From assembly GCF_003946245.1 (NCBI RefSeq), contig NZ_RHNN01000020.1, positions 1-64,000 on the forward strand: a stretch of DNA of 64,000 bases. The letters run 5' to 3'. Below the pieces are notes generated by a model that saw only the letters and a program-made list of their open reading frames with translations, had not been told where the DNA came from and did no database searches. Position numbers and translations under genes: made by a program. The stretch comes from Levilactobacillus cerevisiae (GTDB taxonomy: Bacteria > Bacillota > Bacilli > Lactobacillales > Lactobacillaceae). This document shows, one piece after another, positions 37,824 through 46,957 of this stretch; the first letter of the stretch is position 1; each line of letters opens with the position of its first letter.

Positions 37824-38794
37824 AAAACGAACGTTACACGACGTGGCTGTACCGGATTTTAGCCCTCATTTTAGCCATCCTGCTGTTCTTTTACGTGAAC
37901 AGCACCAAGTCTTCCAGCAGCAGCTCATCGACCAGCTCAACGGGCAGTAACACGTCGCTGACGGCGACAAAAACGATGACGGTCTCGGTGCCGCTGCAGT
38001 TAAATGTTAACAGCAACAAGTATTTCGTGACCGGCTACCCTTCAAAGGTGAAAGTTACGTTGAAGGGGCCGCTGGCGTTGGTGACGACGACGGCGAATAC
38101 CCAAAATTTTAAAGTTTACGCGGCGCTGAGCGATCTGGGTGTGGGCAAGCACAAAGTGACCCTGCACCAAGAGGGCTTGAACCACGAGATTTCATCCAGC
38201 ATTTCCCCAGCAAAAATTGACGTCGACATCGAACCCCGCCGAACGGTTTCTTTCCCGGTCAAGGTTCGGTATAATAGTCAAAACATCGCTGCGGGTTATT
38301 CCGCTGGCAAGGCGACTTCTGATGCAACGACGGTCAAGGCGACCGGCGCTGCCAACGAGATTTCGCGGGTGAAGAAAGTCATTGCGCAACTGACCGTGCC
38401 GACGAACACCAAGAAGACGGTGAATAGTCAGGCGGTCATCGAAGCCCTGGACAGTAGTGGCAAGACGGTCAACGTCATTTTGACGCCGTCGACGACCACA
38501 GTTAATTTGCCAGTTACTTCTGATGGGGAGAGTAAGAAGGTCAGCGTGAACTTGAACGCTAAGAACGGCTCGTCCGGGACTACTTATAAGCTAACGTCCG
38601 ATGTCAGCAAGGTCACCGCTTACGGGAGCGCTTCACAGTTGAAGGCCCTCGGCAGCAGCGTCGATGTTGACGTGGACGTGAGTGATGTGAAAAGTAAATC
38701 GACCAAGACGGTCACGTTAGATACCAGTGACAACGATGTCACGGCGTTTGACCCGTCGACGATTAAAGTATCGGTCACAGCAACAACCAAATAA
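37820..38794 (+). CDS. cdaR: CdaA regulator CdaR (YbbR-domain protein)
   Basis: A 324-residue protein with one N-terminal membrane helix (about 10-28), a Ser/Thr-rich linker (about 29-50) and a series of extracellular YbbR domains to the end. The YbbR domains show as repeats of VPLQLN ... GYPSKVKVTLKGP and VKVRYN..AAGYSAG. CdaR binds CdaA and changes its activity. It is translationally coupled to cdaA by ATGA. Confidence 0.93.
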   Translation: MKNERYTTWLYRILALILAILLFFYVNSTKSSSSSSSTSSTGSNTSLTATKTMTVSVPLQLNVNSNKYFVTGYPSKVKVTLKGPLALVTTTANTQNFKVYAALSDLGVGKHKVTLHQEGLNHEISSSISPAKIDVDIEPRRTVSFPVKVRYNSQNIAAGYSAGKATSDATTVKATGAANEISRVKKVIAQLTVPTNTKKTVNSQAVIEALDSSGKTVNVILTPSTTTVNLPVTSDGESKKVSVNLNAKNGSSGTTYKLTSDVSKVTAYGSASQLKALGSSVDVDVDVSDVKSKSTKTVTLDTSDNDVTAFDPSTIKVSVTATTK

Positions 38795-38829
38795 ACCAAC
38801 AAACAGATTGAGAAATGAGGAATTTTGAC

Positions 38830-40185
38830 ATGAAGTATTTTGGAACTGATGGTGTTCGGGGAGTGGCTAACCAAGACTTGTCTCCCGAGTTAGCGTTTAA
38901 AGTCGGCCGTTTTGGTGGCTACGTCTTGACGCAACACGCTGATAGTGACAACGCGCACCCCCAAGTCTTAGTCGCCAGAGACACCCGGATTTCCGGTCAA
39001 TTGCTGGAAAACGCTTTGGTTGCCGGCCTACTATCTGTGGGGATCGAAGTCTTACGATTAGGCGTGATTACGACGCCAGCCGTGGCTTACTTGGTACGGA
39101 CGCAAGGCGCCGCTGCCGGGGTCATGATCACGGCCTCCCACAACCCAGTTGAATATAACGGGATCAAGTATTTCGGAAACGACGGCTACAAGCTGTCCGA
39201 CGAAATGGAAGAAGAAATCGAAGCCCTGTTGGACGCCGAAACGGACGACCTGCCACGGCCAACGACTGACGGTTTAGGAACGGTCGAAGACTATTCCGAA
39301 GGGAGCCAGAAGTACATTCAGTTCCTGGAACAGACCATTGGGGATGACCTGGAAGGCCTCCACATTGCGGTCGATTCCGCTAACGGTGCTACCAGCGGCT
39401 TAGTTTCTCGTTTGTACGCTGACCTGAACTTAGACTTTGACACGATTGCGACGACCCCTAATGGGTTAAACATCAACGATCAAGTGGGTTCAACGCATCC
39501 AGAACAATTACAAAAGTTTGTCGTTGAAAAGGGCGCTGCCATTGGGCTGGCATTTGACGGCGATGGCGACCGGTGCATCGCGGTTGACGAAGAAGGTAAC
39601 ATTGTTGACGGCGACAAGATCATGTACATTTGTGGTAAATATATGGCCGAACACGGGCGTCTGAAGAAGGATACCATCGTGACGACGGTCATGAGTAACC
39701 TGGGGATGTACAAGGCCATGGAAGCCCACGAACTGAAGTCTGTGAAGACGAAGGTTGGGGACCGGTACGTGGTTGAAGAAATGCGGAAGTCCGGGTATAA
39801 CCTGGGTGGCGAGCAGTCTGGCCACATCGTGTTCTTAGACTTCAACACGACGGGTGACGGCTTGTTAACGAGTTTACAATTGCTACACATCTTAAAGGCG
39901 ACGGGCATGAAACTGTCTGAGCTGGCTGCTGACGTGAAGACCTACCCACAAAAGTTGGTTAACATCAAGGTCGCTGACAAGCAGGCCGCTTTGAACAACC
40001 CTCAAGTTCAAGCCATGATTGCGACGGTTGAAAAAGAAATGGCTGGCGACGGTCGGGTGCTGGTACGGCCTTCCGGGACGGAACCACTGCTGCGGGTGAT
40101 GGCGGAAGCGCCAACCGTGGAGACGGTTTCGGCTTACGTGGATCGGATTGCGGATGTGGTCCGCGCCGAAGTCGGCGTCGAATAA
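38830..40185 (+). CDS. glmM: Phosphoglucosamine mutase
   Basis: A 451-residue enzyme that converts glucosamine-6-phosphate to glucosamine-1-phosphate for UDP-GlcNAc. FGTDGVRG at the start, [11 protein letters not shown] with the phosphorylated Ser (near residue 102), metal loop DGDGDRC and the C-terminal [12 protein letters not shown] are complete. The start at 38830 follows ATGAGGA; an in-frame ATG at 38815 would remove that site. Third gene of the cdaA operon, where GlmM is known in other Firmicutes to inhibit CdaA. Confidence 0.97.
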   Translation: MKYFGTDGVRGVANQDLSPELAFKVGRFGGYVLTQHADSDNAHPQVLVARDTRISGQLLENALVAGLLSVGIEVLRLGVITTPAVAYLVRTQGAAAGVMITASHNPVEYNGIKYFGNDGYKLSDEMEEEIEALLDAETDDLPRPTTDGLGTVEDYSEGSQKYIQFLEQTIGDDLEGLHIAVDSANGATSGLVSRLYADLNLDFDTIATTPNGLNINDQVGSTHPEQLQKFVVEKGAAIGLAFDGDGDRCIAVDEEGNIVDGDKIMYICGKYMAEHGRLKKDTIVTTVMSNLGMYKAMEAHELKSVKTKVGDRYVVEEMRKSGYNLGGEQSGHIVFLDFNTTGDGLLTSLQLLHILKATGMKLSELAADVKTYPQKLVNIKVADKQAALNNPQVQAMIATVEKEMAGDGRVLVRPSGTEPLLRVMAEAPTVETVSAYVDRIADVVRAEVGVE

Positions 40186-40227
40186 CTGGTTCACTGATTT
40201 TACTTGGATGTTTGACTCGCCTTACCG

Positions 40228-40391
40228 GTCGGTGGAAATAAGCCGGAACGCTGTGGGCGACCGTCTGGAGCCGAAAGGCGGTCTCCAGACTTACTTTGAG
40301 CCTCGTAGTGCGAGTCTCAAAGATACCAGTTCCCTAAGCAGCATAGGTCGCTACTAAGGGAACTCCCACGGCTGAGCTTATTTCCACCGAC
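40228..40391 (-). repeat. Intergenic structured repeat, family A, copy A5
   Basis: The ends GTCGGTGGAAATAAGC (40228-40243) and GCTTATTTCCACCGAC (40376-40391) are a perfect 16-bp inverted repeat. On the minus strand it carries CAGCCGTGGGA, a P2 hairpin (GTTCCCT/AGGGAAC), a P3 hairpin (CTTTGAG/CTCAAAG), P4 CTGGAG/CTCCAG around ACCGCCTTTCGG, and CCCACAGCGTTCC. Its stems differ from A1 by paired changes. Confidence 0.85.
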
Positions 40392-40483
40392 CTCACGGCT
40401 GACATCGCGTTAAATCGTGACACAGCTAGCCGCTTGTATCACAGTGGTGTCAGGACGACTGCAACAATTTTAAATTGATTTTG

Positions 40484-40529
40484 GAACAGGATTGAGGACT
40501 CCATAGATGAGCCACCAATCCTGTTTTTT
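40484..40529 (+). terminator. Terminator of the cdaA-cdaR-glmM operon
   Basis: AACAGGATTG pairs with CAATCCTGTT, followed by T. It lies about 300 bases after glmM, beyond repeat A5. Confidence 0.7.
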
Positions 40530-40663
40530 GTCGAATATTGCTTTGGGAATAGCAGTCCTTTCTGTGTAGAACCTGAGCTAGTGTGGGGATTGCCCCGTTT
40601 GCTTTTGTTAGACCGGGCAACATGCCGCTTAATTTAGGGTTTTGCGGGTATAAAAATTTTGAT

Positions 40664-40760
40664 ATACCGGTTTAGACTTTTCTGATTGACAACCCTGACA
40701 GAACGCTGTAAAGTATAGTCATTCAGGAATGGTTTTCATGGAGTTTCAGTCTATACCAAT
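40664..40760 (+). promoter_or_regulatory. glmS promoter flanked by two DasR/NagR-like sites
   Basis: TTGACA (40686-40691) and TAAAGT (40709-40714) have a 17-base spacer. TACCGGTTTAGACTTT before it (partial match) and AGTCTATACCAAT at 40748-40760 (complement ATTGGTATAGACT) resemble the GntR-family site ATTGGTATAGAC or TGGTCTAGACCA. A glmS ribozyme is not recognisable in the 320 bases before the gene, so control by a NagR-type protein is the likely alternative. Confidence 0.5.
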
Positions 40761-40848
40761 TTCTGAGAAAGCTGATTCATTGACTACTTAAAATTATCCG
40801 ACCCGTCCGGCGAACCGGAACCGGTGTCGAGCAAAGGAAGATTAAACT

Positions 40849-42666
40849 ATGTGTGGAATTGTTGGTGTTACGGGTAATGACAACGCCGTTAAGATTTTAG
40901 TTGAAGGTTTACAAAAATTGGAATACCGGGGTTACGATTCAGCCGGTATCTACGTGAACGATCAAAAGGGACAGGACTACTTGGTTAAGACCAAGGGTCG
41001 GATTTCCCAATTGCGTTCTAAGATTACACCCGATGTTCACGGCTCCACTGGGATTGGGCATACACGTTGGGCGACCCATGGGGTTGTCAGCGTGGACAAC
41101 GCGCATCCTCATTTCTCCAACGACGACCGGTTCTACCTGGTCCACAACGGGGTCATTGACAATTTCCAAGAGCTCAAAGCCCAATACCTGAGCGATGTGC
41201 CTTTCAAGAGTCAAACGGATACTGAAGTGGTTGTGCAACTGATCGACAAGTTTGCCGTTGAAGACAACTTGGACGCTAAGCAAGCCTTTCTCAAGACGTT
41301 GAGCCTGTTAAAGGGTTCCTCCTACGCCTTCTTGATGATGGACCGCGAACAGCCTGACACGTTATTTGTTGCTAAGAACAAGAGCCCACTCCTGATTGGG
41401 GTTGGCGATGGCTTTAACGTCGTTTGTTCCGATGCACTGGCAATGTTGCGTGAAACGCATGACTTCTTGGAACTGATGGATGGTGAAGTTGTGACCATCA
41501 CACCAGACAAGGTGGCCATTCAAGACGCCGACGGCAATCCCGTTGAACGGAAGACGTTCCACGTTGACATGAACGCCGACGAAGCTGACAAGGGGACTTA
41601 CCCATTCTACATGCTGAAAGAAGTCGACGAACAACCTAACGTGATGCGGAAATTGGCACAGACTTACCTGTCAGAACACGGTCAACCTGAAATTGATGAC
41701 AAGCTGTTGAAGGCCATGCAAGCCGCAGACCGCCTGTACATTGTGGGTGCCGGAACGAGTTACCATGCTGGTTTGATTGGGAAGCGGCTCTTTGAAAACT
41801 TGGCCCACATTCCAACGGAAGTTCACGTTTCGTCTGAATTTGCCTACGAACAACCAATGCTGTCAGAGAAACCATTCTTTATCTTCCTGACGCAATCTGG
41901 TGAAACGGCTGATAGTCGTGAAGTGCTGGTCAACGTCAACGATGCTGGCTACCCAAGTTTGACCATCACCAACGTTCAGAACTCCACGTTGTCTCGTGAA
42001 GCAACCTACACGTTGTTGTTGCACGCGGGTCCAGAAATTGCCGTGGCCTCAACCAAGGCTTACACGGCCCAAATTGCTTTGGAAGCCATCTTAGCCAAGG
42101 CGCTGGGTGAAGTGACCGGCCAAATCATTGCCCAAAACTTTAACATCCGGCAACAATTGGGCTTGGTTGCGACGGGGATGCAAGCCATCGTCGACGAAAA
42201 GGACAAGCTGGAAAAGATTTCCAACGAGTACCTGTTGAAGACGAACCGGGCCTTCTACATTGGCCGGGGACTTGACCACGCCGTTTCTCTGGAAGCTGCC
42301 CTGAAGTTGAAGGAAATTTCCTACATTCAATGTGAAGGATTTGCGTCTGGTGAATTGAAGCATGGGACCATTGCTTTGATCGAAGACGGCACACCAGTCA
42401 TTGGCTTTATCACGCAAGCCAAGACGGCCGGCCTGACCCGGAGCAATTTGCAAGAAACCATGGCTCGGGGCGCCAAGACGTTGACCATCGTGCGGGAAAG
42501 CCTTGCCGTTGATGGCGATGACTTGATCTTACCGGACGTTGACGAAATGTTGATGCCATTGCTGAGCGTTGTCCCAGCACAACTGTTGGCTTACTACACC
42601 AGTCTGAACAAGGGCCTGGATGTGGACAAGCCACGGAACTTGGCCAAGAGTGTCACTGTTGAATAA
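40849..42666 (+). CDS. glmS: Glutamine-fructose-6-phosphate aminotransferase (isomerising)
   Basis: A 605-residue enzyme that makes glucosamine-6-phosphate, the entry to amino sugar and wall synthesis. Cys2 in MCGIVGV is the glutaminase nucleophile; GYDSAGI and HTRWATHG complete that domain (1-240). Two SIS isomerase domains follow, with GAGTSYHAG, SQSGETADS and the final KPRNLAKSVTVE. ATG follows AAAGGAAG. Codon use is biased, so expression is high. NagB, which runs the reverse direction, is encoded 0.4 kb away. Confidence 0.98.
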   Translation: MCGIVGVTGNDNAVKILVEGLQKLEYRGYDSAGIYVNDQKGQDYLVKTKGRISQLRSKITPDVHGSTGIGHTRWATHGVVSVDNAHPHFSNDDRFYLVHNGVIDNFQELKAQYLSDVPFKSQTDTEVVVQLIDKFAVEDNLDAKQAFLKTLSLLKGSSYAFLMMDREQPDTLFVAKNKSPLLIGVGDGFNVVCSDALAMLRETHDFLELMDGEVVTITPDKVAIQDADGNPVERKTFHVDMNADEADKGTYPFYMLKEVDEQPNVMRKLAQTYLSEHGQPEIDDKLLKAMQAADRLYIVGAGTSYHAGLIGKRLFENLAHIPTEVHVSSEFAYEQPMLSEKPFFIFLTQSGETADSREVLVNVNDAGYPSLTITNVQNSTLSREATYTLLLHAGPEIAVASTKAYTAQIALEAILAKALGEVTGQIIAQNFNIRQQLGLVATGMQAIVDEKDKLEKISNEYLLKTNRAFYIGRGLDHAVSLEAALKLKEISYIQCEGFASGELKHGTIALIEDGTPVIGFITQAKTAGLTRSNLQETMARGAKTLTIVRESLAVDGDDLILPDVDEMLMPLLSVVPAQLLAYYTSLNKGLDVDKPRNLAKSVTVE

Positions 42667-42675
42667 TCCGTTTTG

Positions 42676-42706
42676 GGAGCTGCCTACTGGGTGGCTCTTT
42701 TTTTTC
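42676..42706 (+). terminator. glmS terminator
   Basis: GAGCTGCC pairs with GGTGGCTC, followed by eight T. Confidence 0.8.
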
Positions 42707-42798
42707 GGGCAAAATTGGGCCACGCGTTTTCCTTGCGTTAACTTACTTTTAGTTGTATAGTGTCTTAAAATCATCAATTACGAATGGAGGTGCAGACC

Positions 42799-42921
42799 AT
42801 GAAATACACGAAGCGCGTTGACAGTCATAAGAATCAGAAACAACGGGATGCAACCTTTGAAAAGTTCCGCAAGCAACAGAACGATTTAAGCGCTAACCGA
42901 CGGGGTGACCGGCGGAAGTAG
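42799..42921 (+). CDS. Hypothetical 40-residue basic protein
   Basis: ATG follows AATGGAGGTG with good spacing. The product (MKYTKRVDSHKNQKQ, then RDATFEKFRKQQND and LSANRRGDRRK) has about a third Lys and Arg and no hydrophobic segment. TTGCGT and TATAGT with a 17-base spacer precede it, and a terminator follows, so it is an independent small gene. I do not recognise a family; a nucleic-acid or ribosome-binding role would fit its charge but is a guess. Confidence 0.6.
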   Translation: MKYTKRVDSHKNQKQRDATFEKFRKQQNDLSANRRGDRRK

Positions 42922-42952
42922 GACGGTAGCCAAGGTGGCGGTCGTCCTTTTT
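42922..42952 (+). terminator. Terminator of the 40-residue gene
   Basis: GACGGTAGCC pairs imperfectly with GGCGGTCGTC, followed by a T-rich tract. Confidence 0.6.
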
Positions 42953-42998
42953 ATTTTCACTGCTTTTCAGGAATTCTTGAAAATTCTGAGCGAAAGAC

Positions 42999-43027
42999 TT
43001 GCAAAATTGGTCTAGAGCATTTATAAT
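42999..43027 (+). promoter_or_regulatory. nagB promoter with a DasR/NagR-like operator in the spacer
   Basis: TTGCAA and TATAAT have a 17-base spacer. The spacer is almost wholly ATTGGTCTAGAGCATT (43005-43020), one base away from the palindrome TGGTCTAGACCA. A GntR-family NagR repressor bound here would block RNA polymerase. Confidence 0.65.
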
Positions 43028-43062
43028 CGGACTATACCATTAAGAGAGGGAGACTGAATGAT

Positions 43063-43785
43063 ATGAAACAATTGACGAACATGAATGTACAAATTGTCAG
43101 TGACAAGCAAGCGGGGGGCCAAGCGGGGTTCCACGTCTTTGAAGAGGCACTGCAGAATGGCGCTAAGGTTTTAGGCTTAGCAACTGGGAGTACTCCGGTC
43201 ACCATCTATGAACAACTTGCGGCGAGTGATTTGGACTTCAGTCAATTAACGTCGGTCAACCTGGACGAATATGTTGGTTTGAACGCTGACCATCCACAGA
43301 GCTACCACTACTTCATGCAAGATCATTTATTTAACGCAAAACCATTTGCCCACTCATACGTTCCCGACGGTTCGAACTTGGATGCGGCACAAGCAACGCA
43401 GGATTACGACGCAATCATTGCGGCTAACCCGATTGATTTACAACTCTTAGGCTTAGGGAAAAACGGCCACATTGGGTTCAATGAGCCCGGCACGGATCCC
43501 GAATCAACCACGCACAAAGTAGCTTTAACGGAGTCGACCATCGAGGCCAACGCACGGTTCTTCGACCACGCCGATGACGTTCCCCGTTACGCTTACTCCA
43601 TGGGAATCGGGTCCATTTTACAAGCCAAGCAAATCTTGATTGTGGCTTACGGTGAGGCTAAGGCCGCTGCCGTTGCTGCCATGATTCAAGGCCCAGTGAC
43701 CCCCGACGTGCCTGCCAGTTATTTGCAGACTCATCCGAACGTGACCGTTATCTTGGATGAAGCTGCAGCAAGTCAGTTAGATTAA
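43063..43785 (+). CDS. nagB: Glucosamine-6-phosphate deaminase
   Basis: A 240-residue enzyme that converts glucosamine-6-phosphate to fructose-6-phosphate and ammonia. [14 protein letters not shown], the VNLDEYVGL block and [14 protein letters not shown] are present. This is the short, Gram-positive form that lacks the C-terminal allosteric part of E. coli NagB. ATG follows AGAGAGGGAG. Promoter and operator sites suggest induction by amino sugars, opposite to glmS. Confidence 0.96.
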   Translation: MKQLTNMNVQIVSDKQAGGQAGFHVFEEALQNGAKVLGLATGSTPVTIYEQLAASDLDFSQLTSVNLDEYVGLNADHPQSYHYFMQDHLFNAKPFAHSYVPDGSNLDAAQATQDYDAIIAANPIDLQLLGLGKNGHIGFNEPGTDPESTTHKVALTESTIEANARFFDHADDVPRYAYSMGIGSILQAKQILIVAYGEAKAAAVAAMIQGPVTPDVPASYLQTHPNVTVILDEAAASQLD

Positions 43786-43887
43786 GTCTTTGTGTCAACC
43801 GCGTTTTCTCTTAAATTTCTCTTTCTGCACCTGGGCGAGTTATGTTATTCTTGTCCTGGAAGCGATTTTAAGGGGGAAAACGGTAAA

Positions 43888-45333
43888 ATGAAGCAAATAA
43901 AAGGATGGCTACTAGCCACACTCGTTATGGGTGTTGGCTTGGGCGGCCTCGTCATTACTAAGGGAACGGGTCATGCGGCGACCACGAACCCACAAACCTT
44001 TATCTCAACGATGAAAAGTCCTGTAACCACGGTTGCGAATCAGTATAAACTGTATCCGTCCGTGATGATGGCTCAGGCGGCTTTAGAGAGCGCTTGGGGG
44101 ACCAGTACGCTCACTACGACTGCCAATAATTACTTTGGCATCAAGGGGAGCTACAACGGTCAATCCGTCACGATGCAGACTGCCGAATACGACAGTAACG
44201 GTCAGCTTTATTACACGAATGCCAACTTTAGAAAATACCCAAACGCCAAGGCGTCAATGACCGACAATGCCACTCTGTTGCGGAATGGGACCAGTTATAA
44301 TCCCACCGTTTATAGTGGGACTTGGCGGGAAAATACGTCTTCGTATAGCGATGCAGCCAATGCACTTACGGGGACTTACGCCACGTCACCAACCTATGGA
44401 ACTAGTCTGATTTCGATCATCAAAACGTACAGTTTGAGTTCCTTGTTGGACGGCAGTACGACCAGTTCCTCGAGCTCCTCGAGTTCTTCGAGCAGTAGTA
44501 GCTCGGACACAGCCGATCCGAAGCCCGTGGTTTATGATGCTGCGACTTACTTTGGGGCCAGTGGTACGCAGACAGCCCGGTTGAGTAGTAAATACACCAG
44601 CTACCGCCTGTACAATCACATCAAAGGGACCCGCGCTAAAGTGACGAAAACGGCTTGGAGTAAGGTTAAGGCCGGCCAGGACGTTCAGGTTTATTTGGAT
44701 ATGCGGGGTGTCAAGAAATCTTCGACGACTGGCAAGAAGACAACCTGGTACCGGATTCGCTTTAGCAATTCGAGTTCCGCGAAGAAGTACTGGGTTTACG
44801 GTCAGGCGTTAACCTTGCCAACGGTTAAGTACACCAAGGGAACCGCGACGGTTAAGGTGAACAGTGCGTTGAGTGGCAACTACTACGATCACGTGTTTAA
44901 TTCACCATACCTGGCAAAGTCATTGGGCGCCCTGAAGAAATTGACCGCTAAGTCATACGCGGCGGACAGTCAGGCCGTTAAGACCCAAGATGGTGTCAAG
45001 TCTACTTGGTACCGAATCAAAGTTGGGAAGCAAAAGGTTTGGATTGCATCAACGGAGGCTGCGGCCAGTCCCCAGTACGACTATGTCGTTTACTCGGCGG
45101 CTAGTGGCACCAAGAAGTTGAGCGCCAAATACAGTAAGTATCATCTCTATAACCACGTGAAGAAGACCCACTTCGACCAGCAGAGTTTCGATTGGCCGAG
45201 CGGGAGTAAGAAGGGCACCAAGGTAACCGTAAACTACAAAGGCGTCAAGTCTGCTTACGGAACTACCTGGTACCGACTGAAATTCAGTGGTGATAAGACG
45301 AATTATTGGGTCGACGCCAAAGCATTAGATTAG
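43888..45333 (+). CDS. Secreted GH73 N-acetylglucosaminidase-type peptidoglycan hydrolase
   Basis: A 481-residue autolysin. A signal peptide (about 1-30, ending GHA) leads to a GH73 domain (about 35-180) with AQAALESAWGTS, whose Glu is the likely acid, and NNYFGIKGSY. A pure Ser linker (about 190-206) follows, then three modules of GW/SH3-like type (about 215-481; YRLYNHIKGTRA, NYYDHVFNS, YHLYNHVKKTH) that would bind the wall or teichoic acid. The start at 43888 follows AAGGGGG; a 32-codon extension without a site is rejected. It probably acts in cell separation. Confidence 0.9.
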   Translation: MKQIKGWLLATLVMGVGLGGLVITKGTGHAATTNPQTFISTMKSPVTTVANQYKLYPSVMMAQAALESAWGTSTLTTTANNYFGIKGSYNGQSVTMQTAEYDSNGQLYYTNANFRKYPNAKASMTDNATLLRNGTSYNPTVYSGTWRENTSSYSDAANALTGTYATSPTYGTSLISIIKTYSLSSLLDGSTTSSSSSSSSSSSSSSDTADPKPVVYDAATYFGASGTQTARLSSKYTSYRLYNHIKGTRAKVTKTAWSKVKAGQDVQVYLDMRGVKKSSTTGKKTTWYRIRFSNSSSAKKYWVYGQALTLPTVKYTKGTATVKVNSALSGNYYDHVFNSPYLAKSLGALKKLTAKSYAADSQAVKTQDGVKSTWYRIKVGKQKVWIASTEAAASPQYDYVVYSAASGTKKLSAKYSKYHLYNHVKKTHFDQQSFDWPSGSKKGTKVTVNYKGVKSAYGTTWYRLKFSGDKTNYWVDAKALD

Positions 45334-45343
45334 ATTGAAGCAA

Positions 45344-45381
45344 AGAGCCTGGGGTGATACAAGACCTCAGACTCTTTTGTC
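45344..45381 (+). terminator. Terminator after the GH73 gene
   Basis: AGAGCCTGGGG pairs with CCTCAGACTCT, followed by T. Confidence 0.7.
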
Positions 45382-45385
45382 GTCT

Positions 45386-45426
45386 TCAGCCTGAAAGTTC
45401 GCCTGCTAACCGCTGCCGTTCCACTC
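45386..45426 (-). repeat. Intergenic hairpin repeat, family B, 5' half fragment B7
   Basis: On the minus strand GAGTGGAAC..GCGGTTAGC and GGCGA..AGGCTGAA match the first half of family B. The second half is absent, so the hairpin cannot form. No gene is visible in the rest of the gap up to tagH. Confidence 0.55.
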
Positions 45427-45503
45427 GCTTGATTTCAGATTTAAAAACTTTTTTAACGAATCGCTAAAGGCTGGCTAGAAATTACCCACAAGAGCAGAAT
45501 ATT

Positions 45504-45512
45504 TGGTATAAT
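45504..45512 (+). promoter_or_regulatory. Extended -10 promoter of the TagH-type gene
   Basis: TGG-TATAAT lies 72 bases before the start codon; the -35 region is poor. Confidence 0.45.
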
Positions 45513-45584
45513 ACTACAGACTAAGCCTGGTACGTTTACGGGCCGCATAAGGAAACGTAAAATCTGAGTTAGGAAGTTTAATTC

Positions 45585-46670
45585 ATGGATAATTCTTACA
45601 AAATTAAAGTGCAACATGTGACGAAGGAATATGATCTTTACAAGAGCCAGGCTGAAAAGCTCCGGTCTTTCTTTTCATTGAGCAATTCCTCTGTGCCTCA
45701 TTTCTGGTCCTTAATGGGTATCTCACTTGAAGTGAAACCGGGTGAAACGTTGGGCTTGATTGGGGTTAACGGTTCCGGTAAGTCAACGCTCTCCAACATT
45801 ATTTCGGGCATCATTCCACAAACCACGGGGACCGTTGACGTCCACGGAGATACCTCAATCATCGCTATCGGCGCCGGCTTACGGGGAAACTTGACTGGGT
45901 TGGAAAACATCCGGTTGAAGGCCTTGATGCAAGGGCTGACCAATCCTGAAATTGATGCCTTGATGGACGACATTGTTGCGTTTGCTGATATTGGTGACTT
46001 CCTTTATCAACCCGTTAAGAGCTACTCTTCAGGGATGAAGTCACGGTTGGGCTTTTCAATTGCCGTGCACGTGAATCCCGACATCTTAATCATTGATGAA
46101 GCGTTGTCCGTCGGGGATGATACCTTCTATCAAAAGTGTGTGGACAAGATTTCTGAATTCAAGGACGAAGGAAAAACCATCGTCTTCGTCAGTCACTCTT
46201 TGAAGCAGGTTGAAATCTTGTGTGACCGGGTTGCCTGGATCCACTATGGCACGTTGAAGGAAATTGGTTTGACCGATGATGTTGTGAAGCACTACCGTGA
46301 GTTCACGAAGTGGTTCAAGGGTCAAACCAAGAAAGAAAAGAAGCACTTCCAGCGCCAAATGAAGACCAACCAAAAGTCATTTGACATCGACGCTTACCAG
46401 AAGCAGGTCACGGAAGAACGCCAAGCAGCGGCGCCAAATGATAAAAACGTGGCGGCCGAAGTCAAAAAGGACTTCTACGGTTCAGTGATCAGCGAAAAGA
46501 TGAGCTGGGGCAACCGGCTCTTAACCTTTGGTGTGGCACTGGTCTTTGTACTGGCCTGCTTAGTTAATGTTTCCGGACATTCAGTGGTTGAAGTGATGCA
46601 GAATCCAAGCAGCATCGTCCATCCAGAAACGGTCTTACATGACCCGAATAAAACAACAAGTGTGAAATAA
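45585..46670 (+). CDS. tagH: Teichoic acid export ABC transporter ATPase, TagH/TarH type
   Basis: A 361-residue ABC ATPase of the polysaccharide-export class. Walker A GVNGSGKST (near residue 60), signature KSYSSGMKSRLGFS and Walker B ILIIDEALSVGD are intact. After residue 250 there is a charged linker, a membrane helix (about 305-325) and a short extracellular tail. TagH pairs with the permease TagG to move wall teichoic acid across the membrane. No tagG adjoins it here, so its partner must be elsewhere. Confidence 0.88.
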   Translation: MDNSYKIKVQHVTKEYDLYKSQAEKLRSFFSLSNSSVPHFWSLMGISLEVKPGETLGLIGVNGSGKSTLSNIISGIIPQTTGTVDVHGDTSIIAIGAGLRGNLTGLENIRLKALMQGLTNPEIDALMDDIVAFADIGDFLYQPVKSYSSGMKSRLGFSIAVHVNPDILIIDEALSVGDDTFYQKCVDKISEFKDEGKTIVFVSHSLKQVEILCDRVAWIHYGTLKEIGLTDDVVKHYREFTKWFKGQTKKEKKHFQRQMKTNQKSFDIDAYQKQVTEERQAAAPNDKNVAAEVKKDFYGSVISEKMSWGNRLLTFGVALVFVLACLVNVSGHSVVEVMQNPSSIVHPETVLHDPNKTTSVK

Positions 46671-46806
46671 ATTAGAAAATAGTAAGAAAACAGATAGATT
46701 TTTCTTATTTATCGTGGTATCTTTAAGTTACCATTTATTTACCCCTTTATTTGATTTCCCAATGAATCGATTAAAGGTTTATCTCTCATTTGGTGAAGAC
46801 TAAATG

Positions 46807-46840
46807 GCGGGGCCAAGAAGAAATTCTTGACCTCTTTTTG
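46807..46840 (+). terminator. Terminator after tagH
   Basis: CAAGAA and TTCTTG pair around GAAA with outer GG/CC, followed by CTCTTTTTG. It lies about 140 bases after the stop. Confidence 0.6.
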
Positions 46841-46846
46841 TGTAGA

Positions 46847-46957
46847 GTGCGGAGCGGGGCGCCCAACTGGCGAGCATTAACGGCGCTAAGTGAAGGCCCC
46901 CGGGCTTGGGGCCTTTGCTTAGCGTTGTTAAGCGGAACCAGTTGCCCCGCGTAGCAC
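46847..46957 (+). repeat. Intergenic hairpin repeat, family B, copy B5
   Basis: The stems are GTGC/GCAC, GCGGGGC/GCCCCGC, AACTGG/CCAGTT, TTAAC/GTTAA, CGCTAAG/CTTAGCG and AAGGCCCC/GGGGCCTT. The invariant loop is CGAGCA opposite GCGGAA. Every stem sequence differs from B1, yet all stay paired. Confidence 0.88.

Noticed and set aside
40531..40848. glmS ribozyme upstream of glmS
   Set aside because: I looked for the conserved core but could not find the expected AGCGCC-type pairing and pseudoknot strands; protein control sites are visible instead. A covariance search would settle it.
44461..44510. Microsatellite in the Ser linker of the GH73 hydrolase
   Set aside because: The serine tract uses mixed AGC, TCG, AGT and TCC codons, so simple slippage phase variation is unlikely.
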